This document shows, piece by piece, positions 40,693 through 49,837 of a stretch of 64,000 bases of DNA; position 1 is the stretch's first letter; each line of letters opens with the position of its first letter. Source of the stretch: Brevibacillus reuszeri (GTDB taxonomy: Bacteria; Bacillota; Bacilli; Brevibacillales; Brevibacillaceae); contig NZ_LGIQ01000005.1 in assembly GCF_001187725.1 (NCBI RefSeq), forward strand, positions 1 through 64,000, written 5' to 3'. Under the pieces are notes generated by a model, which had not been told where the DNA came from, did no database searches, and saw only the letters and a program-made list of their open reading frames with translations. The translations under genes were made by a program, and so were the position numbers.

Positions 40693-43020
40693 ATGAAAAA
40701 GAAAAGTATGGTATTCATCATGTTGACGCTCATGCTCCAGATGGTGACGGGGTGCGAAAGCGAGCAGCCCATCCAACAATCGGCTGGAGATAACGATTCA
40801 AATCGTGTCCAGGCAATAGCCAACAAGCAGCCTGTCTTCTCCTTCGATGTCAATCCGGAGACATTTGAGCTGTTTATTGAAAAGGATGGCGTTAAGGAGA
40901 GCGCATCTGTCCCCATGTCCAAGCGTACGGTGACGAACCTACATAAAGATGCGAAGGAAATTTCCTGGAGCTACCCCGATGATCAAATGAACATTTCGGT
41001 CAAACAGGAAGGAGATCATTTGCAGATCAACCTGACTTCGACTGGCGCAGATGCCTTTACTTGGCCTCATGTATCAGGCAACAGCTACATGCTACCGCTG
41101 GGCGAAGGAAAGTGGATTCCCGCCGCGGACAAGGATTGGCAAGCGTTTTTAAACGAGGAGAGCCTGAGCTTTAGTGAATCGTTCTCGATGCGTTTTTTTG
41201 CCATCAATAAAAACAAATACGCATTGCTTTACATCGTGGACAACATGTTCAATAACACAGTAGATTTTAAGTCGGATTCCGCGCTTTCTTTTAGCTTTTC
41301 GCATGAGTTTCCTTCGATTAACCCAGACAAGACGTACGGGTTTCGCTTGTATGTGACAGACAATGATCCGGTCAGTGTGGCTGGGGTGTACAAGCGCATG
41401 ATTCAGGAGCAGGGCGGCTTGACGACACTCATGCAGAAAGCGGCTGCTAATCAAGAGGTGGAAAAGCTCTATGGAGCCCCGCATTTTTATTTGTGGAACA
41501 AGACTTTTTTGACGGATGCCGATGTGAAATGGGGCATGCTGAAAAACAAGCTGAATGACCGTTTCGTAAACTGGCTGGAGCAGTTGCTGGTGCAAAATGG
41601 AGAAGATGGCGCTGAGAGTATGAAACAGTTCAGGGAAATTAAAAAACAGGATTACGTCGCTCCTTTTCAAAAGAAAGCGATCTTGAGCGGCTTCAACTAT
41701 GCATTGCGCTCTCGGGATTTTTACAATCCGGCAGTCTTTACAGGAATGGATGAGCAGACAACTGCTCTGCTGCAAAAAGGGATCAATGAGCTAACAGAGG
41801 TCGAGCTGTACGACCTGAACAAAAGGCTTTTGAAAAGTGTATTGCAGGATGCGGTTCCTGCTGTTGAACGCTGGGGAGATGCTGATTCGACAGAGCTGCT
41901 GAAGCAAATGAAAATGGCCGGAGTTGAGCATGCCTGGATTGGTCTGCCGGACTGGACAGCAGCATTTATGAAGCCGGAATTCATCAAGCAGGCAAATGAC
42001 GCAGGCTATTTGATCGCATCCTACGATTCCTATCACTCCATCCACAAGGAGGAGAATCAGGATTGGAATACCGCTATTTTCAAGGATAAAAGCTTGTATG
42101 AGAATGCGACGATCACCAAGAAAAATGGTGAAAAGAAAGGCGGCTTCCTGGGGCAGGGCAGACTGCTCAATCCGACCTTGTCTTTGCCAAGCGTCAAGCA
42201 GCGCATGGATGAGCTTCTCACTGGTGGCGTGGCTTTCAACTCATGGTTCATCGATGTGGACGCTGCGGGTGAGTTTCATGACGATTATTCGGCAGCACAC
42301 CAGACGACAGAAAAAGAGGATATGCAGGCAAAGCTGGAGCGCATGAACTACATTCGTGATGAGAAGAACATGGTGATCGGGTCAGAAACGGGAAATGACT
42401 ACGCCAGCAGCAGCATCGCTTTCGCTCATGGGATTGAGACGCCGGTCATTAAATGGGCTGACGAGGACATGAGAAAAAATAAAACGAGCCCGTATTACAT
42501 TGGCGGCTACTGGTCACCAGCGGGTGAGATTCCGGAGCGTTACGCAAAAGAGGTTCCGATCAAGCCCTTGTACAGACATGTGTATATAGACCCGGCCTAC
42601 TCATTGCCGCTTTTCAAGCTTGTATACAACAATTCCGTCATCACGAGCCATCACTGGGAGTGGGATAGTCTTAAAATCAAAGGAGAAGTCGGCACGCGCA
42701 TGCTCAGCGAGCTTTTGTACAATGTGCCCCCGCTCTATCACCTGGACAGTAAAAGATGGGAAGAAAATCAGCAAACCATCATGAACCATCTCAAGGTCTG
42801 GTCTCCTTTTCATCAAAAAGCGGTACAGCGCGAAATGACTGGTTTTACCGTGCTGACCAAAGACAGATTGGTGCAGCGTACGAGCTATGGAGATGATTTG
42901 CAGGTTATCGCCAATTTTTCTACTGAGGACTACAACTATGAAAATCAAGTGGTGAAGGCGAGGTCAGCGATGATCATCGAGGGAAAAGCGACGCAGACGT
43001 TTGTGGCGCCAGCAGAATAA
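40693..43020 (+). CDS. Glycoside hydrolase-like lipoprotein (GH101-related)
   Basis: 775-residue exported lipoprotein, lipobox VTGC with lipidated Cys18. The body resembles 'glycosyl hydrolases related to GH101': a beta-rich N-terminal part (about 40-240) and a TIM-barrel-like region with DAGYLIASYDSYHSI, WFIDVDAAGEFHDDY (likely catalytic Asp/Glu) and GSETGNDYASS. ATG 40693 behind GGGAGG. It would act at the cell surface on a glycan of unknown type; controlled by PadR from the operator upstream. Monocistronic. Confidence 0.7.
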   Translation: MKKKSMVFIMLTLMLQMVTGCESEQPIQQSAGDNDSNRVQAIANKQPVFSFDVNPETFELFIEKDGVKESASVPMSKRTVTNLHKDAKEISWSYPDDQMNISVKQEGDHLQINLTSTGADAFTWPHVSGNSYMLPLGEGKWIPAADKDWQAFLNEESLSFSESFSMRFFAINKNKYALLYIVDNMFNNTVDFKSDSALSFSFSHEFPSINPDKTYGFRLYVTDNDPVSVAGVYKRMIQEQGGLTTLMQKAAANQEVEKLYGAPHFYLWNKTFLTDADVKWGMLKNKLNDRFVNWLEQLLVQNGEDGAESMKQFREIKKQDYVAPFQKKAILSGFNYALRSRDFYNPAVFTGMDEQTTALLQKGINELTEVELYDLNKRLLKSVLQDAVPAVERWGDADSTELLKQMKMAGVEHAWIGLPDWTAAFMKPEFIKQANDAGYLIASYDSYHSIHKEENQDWNTAIFKDKSLYENATITKKNGEKKGGFLGQGRLLNPTLSLPSVKQRMDELLTGGVAFNSWFIDVDAAGEFHDDYSAAHQTTEKEDMQAKLERMNYIRDEKNMVIGSETGNDYASSSIAFAHGIETPVIKWADEDMRKNKTSPYYIGGYWSPAGEIPERYAKEVPIKPLYRHVYIDPAYSLPLFKLVYNNSVITSHHWEWDSLKIKGEVGTRMLSELLYNVPPLYHLDSKRWEENQQTIMNHLKVWSPFHQKAVQREMTGFTVLTKDRLVQRTSYGDDLQVIANFSTEDYNYENQVVKARSAMIIEGKATQTFVAPAE

Positions 43021-43028
43021 CAGGAAGA

Positions 43029-43072
43029 GAAGAGGCTGCGGGGACAAACCAGAGTGCAGCCTCTCTTTTTTG
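43029..43072. terminator. Terminator between glycosidase and lysR
   Basis: AGAGGCTGC / GCAGCCTCT with a 16-nt loop and TTTTTT; abuts the end of the convergent LysR gene. Confidence 0.85.
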
Positions 43073-43073
43073 C

Positions 43074-44000
43074 CTAGGGCTGGAGAGCGGAGCTTTTTTG
43101 CTTCAAATCGTATTGCAGCCGGTTCGTAAAGCTCATGGAAATACTTGAATAATGACGCTCCTCTGATCGGACGCAGCCAAGATAAATCGGCTGTTGATCA
43201 GGGATAGCGAGATCGAGTGTGACAAGATCCGTATATTGTAAATAAGGCTCATGGATAAAGGAATAGTCCAATCCGATTGTGACGGCCATATTTTCGCGGA
43301 CAGCATTACGGATGGCGTCCGTATTGTTTGTTGTAAATAAAATATCGACTGGGCCGTATTTGGCGGCGAAATCGTTCGCAAACCATTTTACATAATCATC
43401 GTTGTAGAGCACAAAGGAGTACTGACACAACTCGTCCGGTGTAACGGAGTCTTGATAGGCGAGCGGCGAGTTTTTACTGACACCCACCACCATTTTTCCC
43501 TTGAGGAGCCGCTCGAATACGAAACCGAGACCAGCGCTTTTTTGAATCAGGCTTTCATACATGATGATCAGGCCAATATCAATTTTGTTTTGACGAATGT
43601 CCTCCAAAATTTCCTGTGTGCCTTTTTCAGCGATTTCCGTTCGGATTTGCGGATAATCCTTTTTGAAGCTGGTAATTGCATTCACCAGCAGATTCATGGG
43701 ACCAGGGATCGTCGCCAGCCTGAGCTCGCCACTAAGCGTGTTTGTATAATTTTGCGCCTCTTCCTGGATTTCTTGAATCTTCATTAAGGCCTCTAATGCT
43801 TTTTTAATAATGATGCGTCCTTCTGGAGTAGGGACTGCGCCCATTCGGGAACGGGTAAACAAAGAAACGCCAAGCTCGGCTTCCAGGCTGGACAGGGACT
43901 GGCTGATAGCAGAAAGCGTGACATGCTTGTTCTGGGAGGCCTTGGTCAGAGAGCCGGTTTTCGCTATTTCCACGATATATTCGAGCTGCTCTAAATGCAT
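43074..44000 (-). CDS. LysR-family regulator
   Basis: 308-residue LysR-type regulator. N-terminal HTH MHLEQLEYIVEIAKTGSLTKASQNKHVTLSAISQSLSSLEAELGVSLFTRSRMGAVPTPEG and a C-terminal type 2 periplasmic-binding-like effector domain. Start ATG 44000 matches the family; a weak AAAGGAAGTGAG is 12-20 bases upstream, and ATG 44027 has no RBS. Divergent from the two SDR genes, the usual arrangement of regulator and target. Confidence 0.9.
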   Translation of the reverse strand: MHLEQLEYIVEIAKTGSLTKASQNKHVTLSAISQSLSSLEAELGVSLFTRSRMGAVPTPEGRIIIKKALEALMKIQEIQEEAQNYTNTLSGELRLATIPGPMNLLVNAITSFKKDYPQIRTEIAEKGTQEILEDIRQNKIDIGLIIMYESLIQKSAGLGFVFERLLKGKMVVGVSKNSPLAYQDSVTPDELCQYSFVLYNDDYVKWFANDFAAKYGPVDILFTTNNTDAIRNAVRENMAVTIGLDYSFIHEPYLQYTDLVTLDLAIPDQQPIYLGCVRSEERHYSSISMSFTNRLQYDLKQKSSALQP

Positions 44001-44141
44001 GAGGAGCGACTCACTTCCTTTAGTCATAGTTAAGTAATGATAAGTATGTTTACATATAATTAAATATACGGAAGGTCTATAATGGAAGCAAGGGCAGAGA
44101 GAAACAGCCTGCCGTGAATTTTGTAAATGGAGGCGTTTGCA

Positions 44142-44897
44142 ATGGCGAGATTGGAAGGAAAAGTAGCGATTATCACCGGTGGTGGAACAGGCATCGGAAA
44201 AACCACAGCTCTTCGTTTTGCGAAAGAAGGGGCAAAGGTAATCGTTACCGATATAAATCTGGACAGCGCCAGTCAGACAGTAGCCGAAATAAAGGAAGCG
44301 GGTGGAGATGCACACGCCATTGCCCACGATGTCAGTCGTGAGGAACAGTGGGAGCAAGTGGTCGCCGCGACCGTAAAACAATATGGAAAACTGGACATTC
44401 TGTTTAATAATGCAGGAATTTATATCATCAAGCCGTTAGCAGAAATCACGCTGGAGGATTGGAATCGACTGATGGCGATTAACGTCACGGGCGTATTCTT
44501 GGGTATGAAGCATGCGATGCCAGTCATGGCGAAGCAGCAAAGCGGATCAGTCATCAATGCATCATCGATCGCAGGCTTGATCGGTGCCCCAGGGCATGTC
44601 CTGTATGGAGCGAGCAAAGGCGCAGTCCGCATCATGACCAAGGATGCAGCCATTGAATATGCAGGCCAAGGTGTACGTGTCAACTCGATTCACCCGGGCT
44701 ATATCGATACCGGCATGGTAACGTATGCATCCGAAGCAACCAAGCATTCCAAAGCGGAGCTGGCACAGGGAGTACCAAGCGGACGTTTGGGCACCGTAGA
44801 TGATGTTTCCAATATGGTGTTGTTCCTGGCCGCCGATGAGTCGGGACATGTGACAGGAGCAGAATTCGTCATTGATGGCGGCGGAACCGCACGCTAA
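44142..44897 (+). CDS. SDR-family oxidoreductase, first copy
   Basis: 251-residue short-chain dehydrogenase. NAD(P) motif TGGGTGIGK, the NNAGIY segment, catalytic Ser of SSIAGL with YGASK (Tyr-x-x-x-Lys), and HPGYIDTGM. The D at VIVTDIN after beta 2 favours NAD over NADP. ATG 44142 behind TGGAGG. Divergent from lysR and followed 38 bp later by a second SDR gene, so the pair is probably LysR-controlled. Substrate unknown. Confidence 0.9.
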   Translation: MARLEGKVAIITGGGTGIGKTTALRFAKEGAKVIVTDINLDSASQTVAEIKEAGGDAHAIAHDVSREEQWEQVVAATVKQYGKLDILFNNAGIYIIKPLAEITLEDWNRLMAINVTGVFLGMKHAMPVMAKQQSGSVINASSIAGLIGAPGHVLYGASKGAVRIMTKDAAIEYAGQGVRVNSIHPGYIDTGMVTYASEATKHSKAELAQGVPSGRLGTVDDVSNMVLFLAADESGHVTGAEFVIDGGGTAR

Positions 44898-44935
44898 AGA
44901 TCGGCATTTGAGTCTTGCAAAAGGAGAGATGACCA

Positions 44936-45679
44936 ATGAGATTCGTGGATAAAGTAGCGATTGTAACAGGAGGAGCCAGCGGAATTGGGGAGACTACTGT
45001 TCGTCAGTTTGCAAGTGAAGGAGCCAAAGTAGTCATTGCCGACTTTTCCCCGCGTGGACAGGAGTTAGCAGATCAACTGAACGCAGAAGGTCATGAGGCT
45101 CTGTATGTAAAAACGGATGTGACCAAGGAAGACGAGGTCAAACAAATGGTCAGTGCTACTGTCGAGAGATTCGGCAAAGTGGACGTCCTGTTTGCCAATG
45201 CAGGGATTGCCAAAGACAATGCCGCTCACAAGCTCTCACTCGATGACTGGCAACGAACCATCGATATTAACCTGACAGGTGTATTTCTGTGCGATAAATA
45301 CGTGATTGAGCAAATGCTGGCCCAAGGCACCGGGGGCGCAATCGTAAACTGCGGGTCGATCCACAGCCATGCGGGAAAAGCAGGGGTTACCGCTTATTCC
45401 TCGGCAAAAGGTGGCGTGAAGCTTTTGAGTCAAACACTCGGCATTACGTATGCAAAAGAGGGCATTCGCGTTAACGCAGTCTGCCCGGGCTATATCGATA
45501 CACCGTTGATTGCAGGTCGTACCGAAGAGATGAATCAGCATCTGATCAGTCTGCATCCGATGGGCCGACTCGGCAAACCAGAGGAAGTAGCCAAAGCAGT
45601 GTTGTTCCTAGCTAGCGACGATGCTTCTTTCGTGACAGGGACAAGCCTGTTGGTCGATGGTGGCTATACCGCACAATAA
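44936..45679 (+). CDS. SDR-family oxidoreductase, second copy
   Basis: 247-residue short-chain dehydrogenase paralogue. TGGASGIGE, ANAGIAKDN, catalytic Ser in NCGSIHSH, YSSAKGGVK, CPGYIDTPLI, and a C-terminal DGGYTAQ. ATG behind AAAGGAGAG. Ends in a strong terminator. Confidence 0.9.
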   Translation: MRFVDKVAIVTGGASGIGETTVRQFASEGAKVVIADFSPRGQELADQLNAEGHEALYVKTDVTKEDEVKQMVSATVERFGKVDVLFANAGIAKDNAAHKLSLDDWQRTIDINLTGVFLCDKYVIEQMLAQGTGGAIVNCGSIHSHAGKAGVTAYSSAKGGVKLLSQTLGITYAKEGIRVNAVCPGYIDTPLIAGRTEEMNQHLISLHPMGRLGKPEEVAKAVLFLASDDASFVTGTSLLVDGGYTAQ

Positions 45680-45693
45680 GCATGAAACAAGCA

Positions 45694-45723
45694 AGAAGCC
45701 GGGCGATTTCGTCCGGTTTTTTT
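45694..45723 (+). terminator. Terminator of SDR pair
   Basis: AAGCCGGGCG / CGTCCGGTTT (G-U pairs) with loop ATTT and seven T. Confidence 0.85.
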
Positions 45724-45774
45724 GCTTTATCCAGTACTTGTCAGCCATCGTCCAATCATCATAAATCTGTTATT

Positions 45775-45783
45775 CATACTGTA
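45775..45783 (+). promoter_or_regulatory. Possible SigK -10 element
   Basis: CATACTGTA matches the late mother-cell sigma factor -10 consensus CATANNNTA, 37 bp before the GerP-like gene, whose relatives are SigK-dependent. No clear -35. Confidence 0.4.
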
Positions 45784-45819
45784 TAAGTAGTCCCAATGGA
45801 AGGGGAAGGAGGAGGGAGC

Positions 45820-46062
45820 ATGCCAGCGAGTATTGGTAGTGTGCAAATTCAAAATAACTTTGGCACGATCCAATTCGGTGACACCGCCAACAATTCTCCG
45901 AAAAGCGTTACCAAATCTATTTCGGGTGCAGGCGGGGGCAATAGCGGGAATACAGTGAACGTCACGGTTGAGAACAGCTCCACCAATTCGAACGTTCTTG
46001 GAACGAGGGAACGAAAGAAAAAATGCCCGGGAAGGCGCCCTACCAAAAAGCTTAGGAAATGA
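45820..46062 (+). CDS. GerPA/GerPF-like spore germination protein
   Basis: 80-residue protein. The N-terminal 50 residues (MPASIGSVQIQNNFGTIQFGDTANNSPKSVTKSISGAGG) match the GerPA/GerPF family of small inner-coat proteins that let germinants through the spore coat. The rest is unusual: NVNVTVENSS-like Asn-rich stretch and a highly basic end (GTRERKKKCPGRRPTKKLRK) in place of the acidic end of relatives, which could mean a late frameshift. ATG 45820 behind GGAAGGAGG. A small frame overlaps its stop (ATGA). Confidence 0.65.
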   Translation: MPASIGSVQIQNNFGTIQFGDTANNSPKSVTKSISGAGGGNSGNTVNVTVENSSTNSNVLGTRERKKKCPGRRPTKKLRK

Positions 46063-46166
46063 GTGCGAAAGTGTCTGAAAAAGCGCGTCTGCTTTCCAAA
46101 AAAATGAAAAAGAGGATAGACGGATGTCTAAAAAATGGGAGAAATTACAGCAGACAAGCTGTGTAA
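46059..46166 (+). CDS. Possible small basic protein overlapping GerP-like gene
   Basis: A 35-codon frame that starts in an ATGA overlap with the GerP-like stop (MSAKVSEKARLLSKKMKK...) and is Lys/Arg-rich. A second short frame with better RBS (AGAGGAT) starts at 46124. Either may be translated, or both may be the debris of one frameshifted gene. Weak evidence. Confidence 0.25.
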   Translation: MSAKVSEKARLLSKKMKKRIDGCLKNGRNYSRQAV

Positions 46167-46395
46167 AGGGACTGCTGGGCTCCTCCGATAAAATAAATAT
46201 TTTTAAAGTCGAGTAATTGACTTGGTTATTAGCGATATAGTATATTGGTCTATGTAATAATTTTCACATAATTGTATCTTTGTTTTTTGTTCGATCAACA
46301 CGCAAGAGCGAGACGGCTTGCGTGGGGTAGACTTATGATTGTTATTCATACTAATCCTAGTTGTATACAAGGGAATTTTGGAGGGAACGTACATC
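46167..46395. other. Upstream region of metQ-like gene
   Basis: AT-rich, with a perfect 8-bp hairpin CACGCAAG / CTTGCGTG at 46299-46324 that lacks a T run. I looked for an S-box or T-box, common before metNIQ in Firmicutes, and find no such core. Confidence 0.4.
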
Positions 46396-47208
46396 ATGAA
46401 AAAAGCTCTTGGTTTACTTGCTTCAGGCTTCTTGGCATTGGCTCTGACAGCATGCGGAGGATCACAGACATCAAGCACAGCCATTAACGAGAAGAAAATT
46501 GTCGTGGGGGTTACTTCGGGCCTGCATGAACAAATCTTGGAGAAAGTAAAGGAAGTAGCGGCAAAAGACGGACTTGAAGTTGAGCTGAAAGTATTCTCTG
46601 ACTTTCAGATGCCTAATATCGCGCTAGTCGAAAAAGAAATCGATGCCAACAGCTATCAAAGCATCCCGTTTTTGGAGACCTACAAAAAAGAACATAAGGC
46701 CGATCTGGTAGGGGTAGGACAAACTGTACTGAATCCGATGGGCATGTACTCGAAAAAGATCAAGAGCCTCGATGAGCTAAAAGAAGGGGACAAGCTGGGT
46801 CTGCCAAGCGATCCAACAAACAGTGTTCGCGCGCTGATGCTGTTCCAAAGTGCCGGTCTGATCAAGCTTAAAGATGGCGTAGGCGACGAGGCGACTGTTC
46901 TCGATATCGCCGAGAATCCACGCAAGCTGCAATTCGTGGAGCTGGATGCAGCACAAATCGCCAAGCAGCTGGATGATTTGACTGCTGCAGCGATTAACAC
47001 AAGCTACGCAATCAAAAACAACCTGAAGCCAGGCAAGGACTCGCTCTTCCTGGAGCAAAAGGAATCCAAGCATCATAACATCATCGTGGTTCGTTCGGAA
47101 AACAAGGATGATGTCGCGGTACAAAAGCTGGTAAAGGCGTACCAGAACGATGAAGTAAAAAAATTCGTGGAAGATACCTTTGAAGGCTCGGTTATCCCGG
47201 TCTGGTAA
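46396..47208 (+). CDS. MetQ/NlpA-family binding lipoprotein
   Basis: 270-residue NlpA-type solute-binding lipoprotein; lipobox LTAC gives lipidated Cys20. Family features: GVTSGLHEQILEKVKEVAAKDGLEVELKVFSDFQMPNIAL and PNDPTNS-like LPSDPTNSVRAL. It delivers substrate (methionine in the archetype) to the MetNI-like transporter encoded next. ATG 46396 behind TGGAGGG. Because the operon continues into acyl-CoA genes and lacks an S-box, the ligand may be a methionine analogue or another small acid. Confidence 0.88.
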   Translation: MKKALGLLASGFLALALTACGGSQTSSTAINEKKIVVGVTSGLHEQILEKVKEVAAKDGLEVELKVFSDFQMPNIALVEKEIDANSYQSIPFLETYKKEHKADLVGVGQTVLNPMGMYSKKIKSLDELKEGDKLGLPSDPTNSVRALMLFQSAGLIKLKDGVGDEATVLDIAENPRKLQFVELDAAQIAKQLDDLTAAAINTSYAIKNNLKPGKDSLFLEQKESKHHNIIVVRSENKDDVAVQKLVKAYQNDEVKKFVEDTFEGSVIPVW

Positions 47209-47213
47209 TCCCC

Positions 47214-47247
47214 ACGGCTCCGTCAAATCCTTGGCGGGGCCACTTTT
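47214..47247 (+). promoter_or_regulatory. Intercistronic hairpin between metQ and metN
   Basis: GGCTCCGTCAA / TTGGCGGGGCC with four-base loop (G-U pairs included) and short T stretch. Same placement as the hairpin after the binding-protein gene at 37168. Confidence 0.65.
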
Positions 47248-47297
47248 GCGTGAGAAGACCATAATTGGCCTGATGAAGAGGGAGGTTCTGTAGCAGC

Positions 47298-48320
47298 GTG
47301 ATCAAGCTAACCAACGTGTCCAAGAGCTTTCAGACAAAAAAAGGGACGATTCCTGCTATTGACGACGTATCGCTAGAAGTCCAGCCAGGTGAGATTTTCG
47401 GGGTTATCGGCTATAGTGGTGCAGGAAAAAGTACACTGATTCGCTGCGTCAATCTGCTGGAGTCGCCGACAACAGGCTCGGTAATCATCAACGGCCGGGA
47501 TGTGACAAACGTATCGGCAGAGGAGCTGCTCAAGGTACGGCGCAAGATCGGAATGATCTTTCAAGGCTTCAATCTTTTAAAAACGGCGACCGTCTATGAC
47601 AATATTGCTATCCCGCTCAAGCTGACGGATGTAGACAAAAAAGAAATCGATAAGCGTGTTCAAAAATACTTGCAAATTGTAGGACTCGAAGACAAGCATG
47701 ACGCGTACCCAGGCCAGCTATCCGGTGGTCAGAAGCAGCGGGTCGCAATTGCGCGGGCACTTGCCCAGGAACCAGAAATTTTGCTTAGTGACGAAGCGAC
47801 AAGCGCTTTAGACCCTGAGACGACAGAATCCATCCTGGAGCTGCTGCTCAAAATCAATGAAGAGCTCGGCATTACCATCATGCTGATTACGCATGAAATG
47901 AACGTGATTCAGAAGATTTGTGATCGTGTGGCAGTTATGGAAAAAGGGAAAATCATCGAGCAAGGCAAAACGGTCGATATTTACGCCAGACCGTCACATC
48001 CGACCACGAAGCGCTTTGTCAACAGCACGTATCACAAGGAGCTGCCGCCACATGTATTACAGGATTTGATCCAGACTGGCCCAGTGGTTCGGCTGACCTT
48101 TGTCGGGGAGAGCTCAAGTAAGCCAGTGCTGGCATCGGTTAGTGCCAAATTTCCGGTTTCTCCGAATATCCTCGCAGGAGGAATTATTGCACTCAAGCAG
48201 GAGACGATAGGAACTCTAGTCGTCCATTTGCACGGCGACAAGGAAGAAACCATAAAGGCGATTTCGTATCTGGAGGAACAAGGAGTAAAGGTAGAGGGAG
48301 TGGAGGTTACACATGTCTGA
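47298..48320 (+). CDS. MetN-like ABC transporter ATP-binding protein
   Basis: 340 residues: ATPase domain with Walker A GYSGAGKST, signature [15 protein letters not shown], Walker B ILLSDEATSALDPE, H-loop ITHEMNV, and a C-terminal NIL regulatory domain (about 265-340, VRLTFVGESS...ILAGGIIALKQETIGTLVVHL) that binds methionine in MetN. GTG 47298. Overlaps the permease gene by 8 bp. Confidence 0.9.
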   Translation: MIKLTNVSKSFQTKKGTIPAIDDVSLEVQPGEIFGVIGYSGAGKSTLIRCVNLLESPTTGSVIINGRDVTNVSAEELLKVRRKIGMIFQGFNLLKTATVYDNIAIPLKLTDVDKKEIDKRVQKYLQIVGLEDKHDAYPGQLSGGQKQRVAIARALAQEPEILLSDEATSALDPETTESILELLLKINEELGITIMLITHEMNVIQKICDRVAVMEKGKIIEQGKTVDIYARPSHPTTKRFVNSTYHKELPPHVLQDLIQTGPVVRLTFVGESSSKPVLASVSAKFPVSPNILAGGIIALKQETIGTLVVHLHGDKEETIKAISYLEEQGVKVEGVEVTHV

Positions 48321-48984
48321 GATTCAGCAATTTATTGAGGGACGCCTCCCGATTATTGGAGAATCGGTTGTTCAAACATTTCAAATGGTCTCTATATCGC
48401 TTTTGTTCTCCGTCCTGATCGGTCTGCCACTGGGAATTCTCTTGATTTTGACCAGACCCGGCAATGCTTGGGAGAATCGAGCGGTTTATACGGTATTGAA
48501 TGTGTTGGTCAATATTCTCCGGTCCATTCCTTTTATCATCCTGCTCTTTTTCATTTTGCCGTTTACCAAGCTGATCGTCGGTACATCCATCGGTATCAAG
48601 GGAGCGATAGTGCCCTTGATTGTCCACGCTGCGCCGAATATTGCGCGATTGATGGAAAATGCCCTGCTGGAGGTAGACAGCGGTGTGATCGAGGCTTATA
48701 AGTCTATGGGGATTCGGACGAGACATATCATTTGGCATGTGCTCTTGCGAGAGGCACGGCCATCGATCATTTTGGGCTTAACCATCGCACTCATTACGCT
48801 GATTGGTGGGACAGCCATGGCAGGACTGGTCGGGGCAGGCGGTTTAGGAGATTTGGCTTATCGATTTGGACATCTGCGCTATGAGGTCGATGTCATGTAT
48901 GTAACTGTCTTTATTTTGATCGTGTTGGTTCAGTGCTTGCAATCGATTGGAAACCGCTTGGCGGCAAAATATAAAAAAGATTAA
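48313..48984 (+). CDS. MetI-like ABC transporter permease
   Basis: 223-residue MetI-type permease with five helices and EAA loop VIEAYKSMGIRTRHIIWHVLLREARPSIILGL. ATG 48313 overlaps the end of the metN-like gene. Followed 29 bp later by the crotonase gene. Confidence 0.9.
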   Translation: MSEIQQFIEGRLPIIGESVVQTFQMVSISLLFSVLIGLPLGILLILTRPGNAWENRAVYTVLNVLVNILRSIPFIILLFFILPFTKLIVGTSIGIKGAIVPLIVHAAPNIARLMENALLEVDSGVIEAYKSMGIRTRHIIWHVLLREARPSIILGLTIALITLIGGTAMAGLVGAGGLGDLAYRFGHLRYEVDVMYVTVFILIVLVQCLQSIGNRLAAKYKKD

Positions 48985-49013
48985 TGCTAGGAAACGGAAG
49001 GTGAAGACAAAAA

Positions 49014-49793
49014 ATGGGAGAAAAAGCTTTATATATCGAAAAGGCCGATGCCATTGCAACGATTGTGATTGATCGTCCTGACAAACGAAATGCTTTTACG
49101 CTGGACATGTGGAAGACGCTCACGAGCCTTTTGGAGGAGCTGGAAGCTGATGAAGCGACCAAGGTAGTGGTGATCAGGGGAGTTGATGATACAGCATTTG
49201 CAGCAGGAGCCGATATTAGCGAGTTTATTTCCAATCGTTCTTCTGCCGAAAAGGCAAAGGCGTACAATGACAAGTCTATGGAAGCGGTAGACCGTTTGCA
49301 TACCTTTTCCAAGCCGACGATTGCCATGATTCGCAAATACGCGGTTGGCGGAGGATTAGACATCGCGCTCTCGTGTGATTTTCGCTTCAGTGCAGAGGAT
49401 GGCATCTTTGCCATTACGCCTGCCAAGCTGGGAATCGTATACAACTTAACAAGTACGAAGCGCCTGGTAGATTTGATTGGACCATCCCGAACCAAAGAGA
49501 TCTTATATACAGCCAGTGCTTTGGATGTGCACGAAGCATATCGCTTTGGCTTGATTGATCGCATTTATACGAGCGAAGAGCTCATAGAAAAAACGTACGA
49601 GTTTGCCAGATTGCTCACCCAGCGCTCTCAGGTCTCCATACGAGGCGCAAAGCAAATGATCAGCGCCATTTTGAATGGACATACCGAAGAAGATGAGCAG
49701 ATTGCACAGCTTGTGCTGCAATCATTTAATTCCGATGACTACAAAGAAGGCGTACAAGCATTTCTGGAAAAGAGAAAGCCGAATTTTCGCTAA
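49014..49793 (+). CDS. Enoyl-CoA hydratase/isomerase family protein
   Basis: 259-residue crotonase-fold protein. CoA-binding DRPDKRNAFTLDM, oxyanion-hole AFAAGADISEF, and GGGLDIALSCDFRFSAEDGIF with the following KLGIVYN; the usual Glu at the second acid position is replaced (KLGIVYN instead of E-x-G), so the reaction may not be simple hydration. ATG 49014. It continues the transporter operon, and is followed by a 2-hydroxyacid oxidase and a CoA transferase. Confidence 0.85.
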   Translation: MGEKALYIEKADAIATIVIDRPDKRNAFTLDMWKTLTSLLEELEADEATKVVVIRGVDDTAFAAGADISEFISNRSSAEKAKAYNDKSMEAVDRLHTFSKPTIAMIRKYAVGGGLDIALSCDFRFSAEDGIFAITPAKLGIVYNLTSTKRLVDLIGPSRTKEILYTASALDVHEAYRFGLIDRIYTSEELIEKTYEFARLLTQRSQVSIRGAKQMISAILNGHTEEDEQIAQLVLQSFNSDDYKEGVQAFLEKRKPNFR

Positions 49794-49837
49794 ACACCAG
49801 GAAGTAAAATGAAAGCCAAATGGAAGGAAGAGAGAGC

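Noticed and set aside
44001..44381. N-terminal extension of the LysR frame of more than 100 codons
   Set aside because: It overlaps the divergent SDR gene and lacks RBS; family proteins start at MHLEQLEYI-type sequence.
46167..46395. SAM riboswitch (S-box) or T-box before the metQ-like gene
   Set aside because: No S-box or T-box core is present; only a plain 8-bp hairpin without T run.
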